From contig LUZV01000005.1 in assembly GCA_001603765.1 (NCBI GenBank), forward strand, positions 1 through 14,061: a stretch of DNA of 14,061 nucleotides. The letters run 5' to 3'. Below are positions 7,573 through 14,061 of this stretch, piece after piece. The stretch's first letter is position 1. Each line of letters opens with the position of its first letter. The position numbers and the translations under genes were made by a program. A model generated the notes under the pieces. That model was given only the letters and a program-made list of their open reading frames with translations, searched no databases and was not told the DNA's origin. Source of the DNA: Anaerolineales bacterium Chloro_02 (GTDB lineage Bacteria; Chloroflexota; Anaerolineae; Anaerolineales; Anaerolineaceae).

Positions 7573-7910
7573 TTTTTTCTCCAGCGTGCCGATTTTCTTT
7601 ATCCTGGGGTTGTCCTCTTCACCGATGCCGAGGTTCAACCTGGATTTCGCAAAAAAACTTCCCACTGAATCAACTGCGAAGCGATTCCAACACACGACAG
7701 GGCGGCGTGTATGACATCCGCCGCCGTCGCGCCCATCAAAGACCCAGCCGGGATCTTGTGAAACCCCGATGCGCGCCATCAGGGGACAATCAGCAAGCCG
7801 TCGGGATCAATAAGTGCCGTAAAGTAGGGAGGAGGGCGGTTTGGTGCCCCCCTCCCCCGGGTGATCCAGGCCTTCCGACCGCCAGCGGGAAGACCCTGCC
7901 AAGCCAAGCT
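7573..7910. other. Intergenic region between DUF1329 and exporter genes (338 bp)
   Basis: No recognisable gene. It holds the GC-rich hairpin at 7827-7856 and an open but unconvincing 5' extension of the exporter frame. I found no good promoter pair. The length is unusual beside the 37-158 bp gaps elsewhere in this run. Confidence 0.5.
7827..7856 (-). terminator. GC-rich hairpin after the DUF1329 gene (possible attenuator)
   Basis: On the minus strand GGGAGGGGGG (7856-7847) pairs over ten positions, with one G-U pair, with CCCTCCTCCC (7836-7827) across a ten-base loop. It begins 54 bases after the DUF1329 stop. It is followed only by TACTTTACG, so the T run is weak. Partial termination that lowers expression of the exporter and crotonase is possible. 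Confidence 0.45.
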
Positions 7911-9305
7911 TTATCGAATCCCGGACGATCCGATAAACGTTGAAGTCAACTCGTTGACCGGAGCACGCTCGGTGTAAGTGATTCCGCCGGTCTCGGCCGG
8001 ATATGCCGACATGAAGTACTGTCCGGTGTTCAGGTCATAGCCTTGCTCACTGACGATGTGGGTAGCCTGGGCACTGTAAATAAACGGATTGAAGTCGATT
8101 TCCGTGCGCCACAGCTTGCCGTTCGCGTCGTACATGTCGGCCATGCACCCGTACCAGTTGTCTTCATCCAGGTAGATGGTGCGTTTGGGATAGACATGGC
8201 GGAATTCGGGCTTGACCTTGCCTTCGAGCATCCAAACACGGTGCAGTTCCCACCGCACGTAGTCGGGATTCACGAATTGCGGACCGAAGACGGCCTTGCG
8301 TGTGGAGTGGAACATAAGTTTGTAATTATTCACCGGAATGTACATTTCCTTCTTACCTTTGAGCTCCCAGTTGTAGCGCTCGGGCGAGCCCATGAAGGTA
8401 TAGGCCTGGTCGTAGGTGGCGGCGCCGCCCACCCAAGTGTTCGGACCATCGAAGGAAATTTCAGGAGCGAGTTTCACCCTGCGCTGGCCGGGCAGATACT
8501 GGTAACAAGTCGGGTCGATACCGGTTTTGTCCATCCCCCAGTAGCACCACAGCTTTTCACCGTTTCTATTGGACGGTCCATCCGTCGTGTCCCTGGCGTA
8601 GTATACTTTGCTCTTATCGGGCGCCTGGGGGTCCCAATAGGCATAGTAAAGGTTCGCATGTTCCTCGCTGGTCATTATGTAGCGACCCGAGGCAGTGATT
8701 TGCTGAGAGTAATAATGAACGTGTTCATCTCCCCTGTTGGGAGTGACCAAGTGGTTCCACATGGCCTCAATCCCGTTTTTGGGGAAAGGGAAGGGATAGC
8801 CGCAATGAGCGTTTTCCAGCGATGCTCCGCTTTTACCGAGCGTGGCGGTCAGGGCCGCTTTTTTCGTGCCTTCGATAACGGTCGGGTGATAACTGTCCTT
8901 CCGGCGAGTGGGGTACACATCGATCCGATAGCCGGGATACTTCTGCATCAAGGCCATCTGCCCCGGGGTGAGCTTATCCGCATACTGGCTCATGTTCTTG
9001 GAATTGATCGAGAACAGGACCTTGTCGCCGGCGAAGGGATCGGGGTGGATGCCGGGCTTCTTGGAATCATACGCTGAAAAGGGGACGACGAGCTTGCCTT
9101 CGTAATAATAGCCGTCCGCCCCTTTCGTGATGCCGCCGGTCCAGGGAGGAATCGTGCCGTCCTTGTTCCCGGCTTTTTCCGCTCCGATGGGAGTATAAGT
9201 CGAACCACCCAGTTGCGCGGCTTCCTGCTCCGTGATGGCGGCCATCGCACAACCTGAAACTACCAGGACCAGCAGGGCACACGTAACCAAAATCTTTCGT
9301 ATCAT
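7911..9305 (-). CDS. DUF1329 family protein, predicted outer-membrane lipoprotein
   Basis: This 464-residue exported protein belongs to the DUF1329 family, proteins of unknown biochemical function that are thought to have a LolA/LolB-like fold and are usually encoded beside DUF1302 barrels. Seen: a signal peptide with charged start (MIRK), a hydrophobic core (5-16) and a lipobox-like VSGC with C19, predicting lipid attachment. After it comes the family's N-terminal signature EEA-like TEQEAAQLGG, then GAEKAGNKDGTIPPWTGG (42-59). Signal peptidase I cleavage after AMA (20-22) is the alternative. AAGGAG at 9314-9319 is well spaced for the ATG at 9303-9305. It follows the Asp-box protein gene by 158 bases and precedes the exporter by 338. 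A role as periplasmic carrier or acceptor of a hydrophobic molecule between barrel and exporter is inferred from fold family and neighbours. Confidence 0.87.
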   Translation of the reverse strand: MIRKILVTCALLVLVVSGCAMAAITEQEAAQLGGSTYTPIGAEKAGNKDGTIPPWTGGITKGADGYYYEGKLVVPFSAYDSKKPGIHPDPFAGDKVLFSINSKNMSQYADKLTPGQMALMQKYPGYRIDVYPTRRKDSYHPTVIEGTKKAALTATLGKSGASLENAHCGYPFPFPKNGIEAMWNHLVTPNRGDEHVHYYSQQITASGRYIMTSEEHANLYYAYWDPQAPDKSKVYYARDTTDGPSNRNGEKLWCYWGMDKTGIDPTCYQYLPGQRRVKLAPEISFDGPNTWVGGAATYDQAYTFMGSPERYNWELKGKKEMYIPVNNYKLMFHSTRKAVFGPQFVNPDYVRWELHRVWMLEGKVKPEFRHVYPKRTIYLDEDNWYGCMADMYDANGKLWRTEIDFNPFIYSAQATHIVSEQGYDLNTGQYFMSAYPAETGGITYTERAPVNELTSTFIGSSGIR

Positions 9306-9463
9306 AGTTTGATCTCCTTCCCTCTCTTTTCTGAAGGTATCTTGACGCAGGCATTTTTCGCTGGATTTGAGCCAAGCATATTATTGCAGTCAGGCGCATC
9401 AACCCGCCCGCAACAGTTGATCAACTCTCAATCGACTTCACCTCGCCCGTTGAATTTGACATT

Positions 9464-10612
9464 TTACTGAATCTTCTGCATTTCAATTCCCGTCATGCCC
9501 GCAACGACGAGCGTGTTATTGTCGACCGCCGTCACCGCGCAGGCCGGGACCCTGAGCCCGGTATCCCGTTTGACCCTGGTGAAACTCGATCCGCCATTGC
9601 TGCTCAGAAGCACCTTGCCGGACTGGGTCACCAACACGATGCGGCCGTCTTTCATTACCGTACCGCCGAATATTCCATCATTCTCCCCGCTCGACACCTC
9701 TTGCCACCGTGCGCCTCCATCTGCGCTGCGGTAGATGTGTCCACGCAGGCCGAAGACCAGCACCGAACCCGGTTCCCCCAGGACCCCGAAGAACGTTCCC
9801 TTGTACCCGGTATCGATCCGTTTGAAGTGCTCCGTCTTGCGATCAAACTTGAGGACAAGCCCCAGTTCCCCGCTGATGAACAGGTCGCCGCCGGCAGGTC
9901 TGATGGAGTAAAGATGGAGCCCGTCGGGGTTCTCCGTCCGGTCGAACCACGGGTTCCAGGTCTTGCCTCCGTCGGTGGTGTGGAATATGAGGTTGAACGC
10001 TCCCACGACAAAGCCGTTGAGATCGTTTTCAAACCAGACATCAAGGAAGGGGAAAACAGGTCCCTGCTTGATAAGGAACCGGATGTCTTCCTGGCGTTTC
10101 TGGGCGCCCTGGGCGTCCGTGCCTTCCGAAGACGAATGGTCCTCATAGCACTTGTTCATGATTTGACAGACGCGCGAGCCGTCCATCTGCAGGGCCCAGG
10201 TGAGGCCGCCGTCCGTACTGTGCAACACCACCCCGTCTTGCCCGACGGCCCAGCCCTTTTGCGGGGTCGGAAAATACACGGCGGTGAGGTCGACGCTGAC
10301 CGGGACCTTGACCTGTGTCCAGCTCTTTCCCCCGTCGTCCGAATAGACGATGTGACCCCGCTGCCCCACGGCAATCACGCGCTTGCCCGCGGTCGTGATC
10401 CCGTTCAGCAGGGTTTTCGACGCCAGGCTGCTCATCATGGCGGGCGTCTGCAGGTCACTTTTGAAATTATCTTTATCTGGGACCGTTGCGGTTGCCTTCT
10501 GCGACTTCCCGGCGGTCGAGGCCGCGGGATTGTCAGCCGACCCGAGAGTTGCATATGCGGAGGCCATACAGAAGAACACCACCAGCAATCCCGTTAAGAT
10601 TTTAAGCTTCAT
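9464..10612 (-). CDS. Exported YCF48-like / BNR Asp-box beta-propeller protein
   Basis: This 382-residue protein has a signal peptide (MKLKILTGLLVVFFCMASAYA, cleavage near 21) and at least five Asp-box turns of the sialidase/YCF48 propeller kind: SDDGGKSW (91-98), STDGGLTW (132-139), TTDGGKTW (212-219), SADGGARW (296-303) and a weaker SSNGGSSF (337-344). YCF48 (HCF136) is a photosystem II assembly factor in plastids and cyanobacteria. The relatives in non-photosynthetic bacteria, often beside DUF1302/DUF1329/RND genes, have no known function, so a photosynthesis role should not be assumed. A cysteine pair (C149, C155) in the linker between the second and third boxes could form a disulfide. 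The start was set at ATG 10610-10612 with AGGGAG just upstream; the frame extends seven codons further without a better site. It lies 66 bases after the barrel gene. A scaffold or chaperone role in the envelope complex is inference. Confidence 0.85.
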   Translation of the reverse strand: MKLKILTGLLVVFFCMASAYATLGSADNPAASTAGKSQKATATVPDKDNFKSDLQTPAMMSSLASKTLLNGITTAGKRVIAVGQRGHIVYSDDGGKSWTQVKVPVSVDLTAVYFPTPQKGWAVGQDGVVLHSTDGGLTWALQMDGSRVCQIMNKCYEDHSSSEGTDAQGAQKRQEDIRFLIKQGPVFPFLDVWFENDLNGFVVGAFNLIFHTTDGGKTWNPWFDRTENPDGLHLYSIRPAGGDLFISGELGLVLKFDRKTEHFKRIDTGYKGTFFGVLGEPGSVLVFGLRGHIYRSADGGARWQEVSSGENDGIFGGTVMKDGRIVLVTQSGKVLLSSNGGSSFTRVKRDTGLRVPACAVTAVDNNTLVVAGMTGIEMQKIQ

Positions 10613-10624
10613 TTCATCTCCCTG

Positions 10625-10663
10625 CGCCCTCATGCAGCCCCGTATCGGGGCTGCGTTCGGGCG
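10625..10663 (-). promoter_or_regulatory. Intercistronic hairpin next to the ribosome site of the Asp-box gene
   Basis: GCAGCCCCG (10634-10642) and CGGGGCTGC (10646-10654) form a perfect nine-pair stem. CGCCC (10625-10629) and GGGCG (10659-10663) add five more pairs across an internal loop. On the minus strand it ends within a few bases of the Shine-Dalgarno site of the Asp-box gene and has no T run after it. An mRNA-stabilising or translation-limiting structure is more likely than a terminator. Confidence 0.5.
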
Positions 10664-10678
10664 GGCTTTCTCATTGAC

Positions 10679-12361
10679 TTAAAACGGTATCTTTACGGTT
10701 AATGCTATGAAGTCGCGATCTCGGAGCGCTGCGTTTGATCCTTTGGCGTAAAGTCCTCCGGTTGAAGGATCCGCATGAAGCCTTCCAAAGAAATCGACGT
10801 AATTCAAGAGGACCTGGTACTTGTTGAAAATATCGAATTGGAGTCCGACGCCCCAGCTTCCGTCGCCAACGCCGCCGCCATCCGTCACGGCCGAGACACC
10901 CCACATCCCGATATTTCCGGTAATCGGCATCGACACATCGACACCGGACATCACCTGCAGCCATTGCGGTGTAAAGTTGGCGGCTATGACTCCGTTGTCC
11001 TTTGTCACGCGGTTGAATCCCTTGTAGGAAGACCGCCCCAGGAAAACATCTTCATGCTCGGTCACATCGAGCCAGCGGCTGTAGGCCATCTCGATATTCC
11101 AATTGCCCGCATCCCATAGAGGCGTTTTCTTCAGCAATCCGACCAGGTTCACCAATGCGTGAATCGTGTCGCCGCGCGCTCCGAGGGTTTCGCCGCAGTC
11201 GGGCAATTGATCGGAGCTGGTAACGACTGCCGCCCCGCTGATGAGAGGCATGTTATGGCGGTAGGAAAATTCAGCGCCCAGGCTGAGGCCGAATATCGAA
11301 GCCGCGTAGCTGATCCCGGCCAGGTCGATGCCGTCCGCATACATGTACCTGTAGGAACTGGTGCTGGTATCGAGAACAACTTGGGGGAGCCTGTCGGAGA
11401 ATCTTCTGTAGAAGACGCCGATAGCTGCTCCGTTGCCGAAAGCGGTGGACTCGGGAGTCCATCTCAAACCAATCCCGAAATCCCCCACATCGTCAGGCGT
11501 GATGTCCTTATTGTGCGAATAATAAACACCGGGGGCGGCCCAGAGGACTCCCGGCGATTTGAGCAGCAAGTCGCTGCTGGCGAAATAGGTGCCGTCTTCA
11601 GGCGCAAAATCCCGCTCCCACTGGAAAAAGCATTGCCCCATGAGGGTCAGCGTAGGGGTTACCTGCGTCGAAAAACTGAACTGGTTCTCCGGCCGGAAGA
11701 CCTCCTTGGCCTGCACGCCGGGCTGTGAAGTCGCTTTTGCCAGATCGAGCGGTCCCTGGCTGTAGCTGATGCCATGGAAGGCGCTCAACAACGCCTCGCC
11801 CCAGAAGTTCATGTGGCGGCCGACCTTGAAGTAAATCGGGATACTCCCGGCATCGTATTTGGCGAACGCGAAAGCATCGAGCAGCTCCCCGCCCGATTCA
11901 AAATGCCTGTCGCCGAACTCGCTGAGGCCGACGGCAGGGTGTCCGTTCACGATCTGGTTGTACGTTGACGCCGAGCTGTTATCGAAGCCCTGGAGGTACC
12001 TGAAATCAGTCCACGCGGCCGCGCTCACCCGGATTCCGTAATACTTCTTGTAAATCAAATCCATCTCGGACAGCAGATCGAGCCGATTCGAGACGATTCC
12101 GGGGTCGAAGTTACGGTCCCCGTCATCGGAATTCGGATCTCCGAGAATCTTCCCGTCCCGCCCCATCAGGCGGTCCATCAATGTATACCGGAATGACTGG
12201 TCCCAGCGGAGTGTCAAGTCCGGATTTCCCGTATCGATCTTGAACGCGTCGCTGATGCCGCACGAACCCAGTACCATTGCTGTTGCTACAGCACTAATGG
12301 CAAACCCCAATCGAACTTTCTTTGCAATTCCTTTCTTACCTTGTTCTTGTTTCCCTTCCAT
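10679..12361 (-). CDS. DUF1302 family outer-membrane beta-barrel protein
   Basis: This 560-residue exported protein matches the DUF1302 family, predicted outer-membrane barrels. Seen: a long basic start, a hydrophobic core (about 18-34) and a likely cleavage after SDA (37-39). The mature part has many alternating polar/apolar strands ending in aromatic residues, and the last residues are LTVKIPF. The C-terminal phenylalanine is the classic recognition signal for BAM-assembled barrels. An LGSC (31-34) in the signal region resembles a lipobox, but a barrel cleaved by signal peptidase I is preferred. The start is ATG at 12359-12361 with AGGAGG five bases upstream; an ATG eight codons earlier lacks such a site. 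It is the first gene of the run. DUF1302 proteins are repeatedly found with DUF1329, YCF48-like and RND genes, including in degraders of hydrophobic compounds such as steroids, so uptake or export of a hydrophobic molecule is a reasonable but unproven role. Confidence 0.87.
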   Translation of the reverse strand: MEGKQEQGKKGIAKKVRLGFAISAVATAMVLGSCGISDAFKIDTGNPDLTLRWDQSFRYTLMDRLMGRDGKILGDPNSDDGDRNFDPGIVSNRLDLLSEMDLIYKKYYGIRVSAAAWTDFRYLQGFDNSSASTYNQIVNGHPAVGLSEFGDRHFESGGELLDAFAFAKYDAGSIPIYFKVGRHMNFWGEALLSAFHGISYSQGPLDLAKATSQPGVQAKEVFRPENQFSFSTQVTPTLTLMGQCFFQWERDFAPEDGTYFASSDLLLKSPGVLWAAPGVYYSHNKDITPDDVGDFGIGLRWTPESTAFGNGAAIGVFYRRFSDRLPQVVLDTSTSSYRYMYADGIDLAGISYAASIFGLSLGAEFSYRHNMPLISGAAVVTSSDQLPDCGETLGARGDTIHALVNLVGLLKKTPLWDAGNWNIEMAYSRWLDVTEHEDVFLGRSSYKGFNRVTKDNGVIAANFTPQWLQVMSGVDVSMPITGNIGMWGVSAVTDGGGVGDGSWGVGLQFDIFNKYQVLLNYVDFFGRLHADPSTGGLYAKGSNAALRDRDFIALTVKIPF

Positions 12362-12864
12362 GCCGGCCTCCTCTTCCGAGCACAACCCTTGCCAAATTAA
12401 TTCAGCCCCTAGCCAAAAAGTCCTGACCTCCTCTGGATTGTAGGGGCACAGTTTCGCAAAACCCTCGATATTGTAAACCGCCTGTATGGGCAGTTTTTCC
12501 GGGAAAAGCCGGACTACCTAAATTGACAGGTCCGCCCGCCATTGCACCTTCTCATTTGCACCGGGGTTCTTGGGGAGAAAGCGAACCTGATTGGATAGAC
12601 AGTCTGGAACAGGAGCAGTACTTATCGCTGCTCACCGCAGTGGGGCGTCAACAGCTTGGGTGCGGTGGGATCGAGCCTGCCATGTGCACTCAAGGGCGGC
12701 ATAGACTCCCGGATCGGCGGAATGAAAGCCTATAGGTCCTGCATCGCACGAGATTCATGGTCGGTTTGCTCCCAATAAGCCGTGGTAAACCGGATTGAGC
12801 ATTTGAAGAATCTCGGGTGACCAGAAAAAGCAACTACAGTTCCTCTCCGATCATGTGTGGCATT

Positions 12865-12879
12865 CCATAATTATTATGG
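12865..12879. repeat. AT-rich 15-bp palindrome (possible operator)
   Basis: CCATAAT-T-ATTATGG is perfectly symmetric about 12872. It stands in a short AT-rich stretch within GC-richer surroundings. Such symmetry suits a dimeric DNA-binding protein, but no regulator or promoter is visible next to it. Confidence 0.35.
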
Positions 12880-13208
12880 CATTATGGGTTCAATGATTTT
12901 CCGGTGTAAGTTCGGTCAAATAGTGCCGCATCTTCTCATTGTAGCGTCACGAATAACGCATTGTCGTGATTCGCGAGTTCCCGCCTGCTTTGCCGTATCC
13001 CCCCGATGGATGAACGAGGCGGTCGGTGGGCCGGCCCGGCATTGGCGCGAGTGTGCATCCGACGCCTTACCCGGCCGGGTTACAGAGGCAACACGGCCCG
13101 GACTGGGTCCAAGACCTGGAGATGGGGCCTCTCGTCTACCGGGATCGCAAGGGCATTCGTAGGAGGGGCTATACACCACGCCAAAATCATTTGCGAATTG
13201 AGCGATGT

Positions 13209-13283
13209 AGGATGGATGGAGCGAAGCGCAACTCATCAAAGTTGGATGCATACACACTGATGGGTTGCGCTTCGCCCCATCCT
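13209..13283. repeat. REP/MITE-like imperfect inverted repeat
   Basis: The left arm (13209-13238) starts AGGATGG, has GCGAAGCGCAAC inside and ends CATCA. The right arm (13258-13283) has the reverse complements of all three blocks (TGATG, GTTGCGCTTCGC, CCATCCT). The left arm carries four extra bases between the first two blocks, and there is one mismatch before CATCA. The loop is about 19 bases. Repeats with this GATGGGTTNCGC...AACCCATCC wording are scattered through many proteobacterial genomes between genes. I take it as a non-autonomous palindromic repeat; no transposase is visible here. Confidence 0.7.
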
Positions 13284-13390
13284 CCCCTGAAATTACATTG
13301 CGCAATTATTTATGTCGTCGCGTATAGTCCAAGATTTTTTCGGGGATTTTTCCCTCGCGGAGGAGGGGATGTCGAAGGGGAGGGTGCTGT

Positions 13391-13420
13391 CGCCGGCAGC
13401 CGACGGAGAGGCTGCCGGTG
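13391..13420 (-). terminator. GC-rich hairpin downstream of the Cys-rich gene
   Basis: CCGGCAGCC (13393-13401) pairs perfectly with GGCTGCCGG (13410-13418), extended by two more pairs (one G-U), with an eight-base loop. It lies 26 bases after the stop of the small exported protein. There is no T run on either side, so it is at best a weak terminator or a transcript-end stabiliser. Confidence 0.45.
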
Positions 13421-13446
13421 TCAGATTCGGCAGGTAGCCGGTGGAA

Positions 13447-13800
13447 TTAACTGGTGCGGCCGTCGTAATACCTGGGACATTTCAGAATACATTTTTCGTA
13501 TTTGTAAAGACAACCGTCCGCACACTTCCTATGTGTAGTTCCGCAGGAATAGATACAACTCTCGTCATGCCCGCAAGCCTTTTGACAATCCATATTTGTT
13601 TCTGTACAAGTATTCTTGCACGAGTCTCTCTCGGCTTCGCAAGCCTCCGCACATTCCGCGCTGACTTTGGCCAGGATGATCGATTCGTCCTTTCCCGCCG
13701 TTTCGCTAAGCCTGGGATCGGTGCAAATATCCTTTGCGAATGTTTCGGTAAGAAAGCAGAAACTGACTAGGAGAACCAGGGCGATAAATATTCTTTTCAT
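13447..13800 (-). CDS. Small exported protein with six CxxxC units at 11-residue period
   Basis: This 117-residue protein is not recognised as a named family. It has a signal peptide (MKRIFIALVLLVSFCFLTETFA, cleavage near 22), so it is exported. The mature part has 13 cysteines: C26, then six CxxxC units at 50/54, 61/65, 72/76, 82/86, 93/97 and 104/108. First cysteines are spaced 11, 11, 10, 11 and 11 residues apart, and charged residues fill the gaps. Eleven residues are three helical turns, so all cysteines would fall on one face of a helix. That fits disulfide-stapled helices like the twin CX3C proteins, or a metal-binding surface. GGAAGG lies about five bases before the ATG (13798-13800). 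It stands alone; the next gene downstream is over 1 kb away. Thiol redox buffering, metal binding or envelope structure are all possible; none is shown. Confidence 0.8.
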   Translation of the reverse strand: MKRIFIALVLLVSFCFLTETFAKDICTDPRLSETAGKDESIILAKVSAECAEACEAERDSCKNTCTETNMDCQKACGHDESCIYSCGTTHRKCADGCLYKYEKCILKCPRYYDGRTS

Positions 13801-14061
13801 TGTTGCCTTCCACGTTGAATGGGCGATCCTGTCTCGAAGCCCATTTTGTCACACGGAATTACCTCCGTTGTCCAGATCAAAATTTGAGAAAAACGGATTC
13901 TTGAGGGCTTTTCGGAAGTCGATCCGGTCTCGGCGAGAAAAGACCACCTCCGAGTCCGAAACGCCTGGCGCATCGAACCGGCTGCCGGGGGGGAAGGGCG
14001 GTGGAATACGAACCGGCGGGCGCAAGACGGCCTCCCCTCCCTTGGTGGGAGGGGCAGGGGG
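13801..14061. other. Upstream region of the Cys-rich gene, to the window edge
   Basis: No gene is seen in these 261 bases. A small inverted repeat (AATGGGC at 13818-13824 with GCCCATT at 13839-13845) would lie in or near the leader of the Cys-rich gene. The right end is very GC-rich and holds the palindrome at 14034-14054. No convincing promoter pair was found. Confidence 0.45.
14034..14054. repeat. GC-rich palindrome at the right edge
   Basis: CCCCTCCC and GGGAGGGG form a perfect eight-pair stem around TTGGT. It is followed by another G run that is cut by the window end. It resembles the intergenic GGGAGGGG repeats common in GC-rich bacterial genomes, but could also be a terminator for a gene beyond the edge. 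Confidence 0.45.

Larger units (their letters stand above)
12362..13446. other. Long intergenic region upstream of the envelope operon (1,085 bp)
   Basis: No frame gives a recognisable protein. Open stretches (plus 12523-12735, plus 12857-13162, minus 12916-13305) look spurious; the last runs through the inverted repeat at 13209-13283. The region should hold the promoter of the five-gene run near 12370-12500, but no good sigma70 pair is visible. An AT-rich island with a palindrome (12865-12879), the REP/MITE-like repeat and a GC hairpin (13391-13420) are listed separately. Confidence 0.5.

Noticed and set aside
7573..7779. A 69-codon N-terminal extension of the RND exporter.
   Set aside because: The extension is not hydrophobic and looks unrelated to the family, and the ATG at 7572 has a well-placed GGAG.
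8043..9077. A plus-strand open frame of 344 codons opposite the DUF1329 gene.
   Set aside because: Shadow of a well-supported minus-strand gene; high G+C at third positions keeps the opposite frame open.
9701..10597. A plus-strand open frame of 298 codons opposite the Asp-box gene.
   Set aside because: The minus strand has a signal peptide and regular Asp-boxes; the plus frame has no recognisable features.
12379..12394. A sigma54-like site on the minus strand, TGGCAAGGGTTGTGCT, with GG and GC at the correct spacing before the DUF1302 gene.
   Set aside because: Transcription would start about 12 bases after the GC, inside the AGGAGG ribosome site at 12367-12372, leaving a leader of about seven bases without a full Shine-Dalgarno. 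The match may be chance; 5'-end mapping would decide.
13209..13283. The inverted repeat as part of a CRISPR array.
   Set aside because: There is only one inverted pair and no direct repeats at regular spacing, nor cas genes.
12916..13305. A minus-strand open frame of 129 codons upstream of the envelope operon.
   Set aside because: It runs through the palindromic repeat at 13209-13283, has no signal or domain, and reads like the spurious proteins often called across such repeats.

Overview
The window looks like a piece of chromosome from a strictly anaerobic, Gram-negative bacterium. The Gram-negative call rests on an outer-membrane beta-barrel gene and a predicted lipoprotein. The anaerobe call rests on an oxygen-sensitive family of [4Fe-4S] 2-hydroxyacyl-CoA dehydratase / benzoyl-CoA reductase-type subunits next to a CooC-type ATPase. 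A syntrophic or sulfate-reducing deltaproteobacterium (Desulfobacterota) is my best guess, but that is inference from gene content only. All recognisable genes lie on the minus strand and are transcribed from right to left.

Right part (about 12361 down to 4287): a five-gene run. It encodes a DUF1302 outer-membrane barrel, a YCF48-like Asp-box propeller with a signal peptide, a DUF1329 predicted lipoprotein, an RND/MMPL inner-membrane exporter, and a crotonase-superfamily enzyme. A strong hairpin at 4204-4251 closes the run. Together these cover the outer membrane, periplasm and inner membrane, and the run ends in a cytoplasmic acyl-CoA enzyme. This fits an envelope route for a hydrophobic substrate coupled to its CoA-ester metabolism. 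The substrate cannot be read from the sequence. The 338-bp gap before the exporter gene carries a GC-rich hairpin, so the exporter and crotonase may be expressed at a different level from the first three genes.

Left part (about 3490 down to 1): a short broken N-terminus of an NDP-forming acyl-CoA synthetase, then two subunits of the 2-hydroxyacyl-CoA dehydratase / benzoyl-CoA reductase family one base apart, then a CooC-like MinD-type ATPase overlapping the second subunit by four bases and running off the left edge. The expected ASKHA-type activator ATPase of this enzyme family is not in the window.

Far right: a small exported protein (13447-13800) with a striking array of six CxxxC units at an almost exact 11-residue period. 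Between it and the DUF1302 gene lie about 1.1 kb without a convincing gene. That stretch contains a REP/MITE-like inverted repeat and other palindromes. A second non-coding stretch (3491-4203) separates the two operons.
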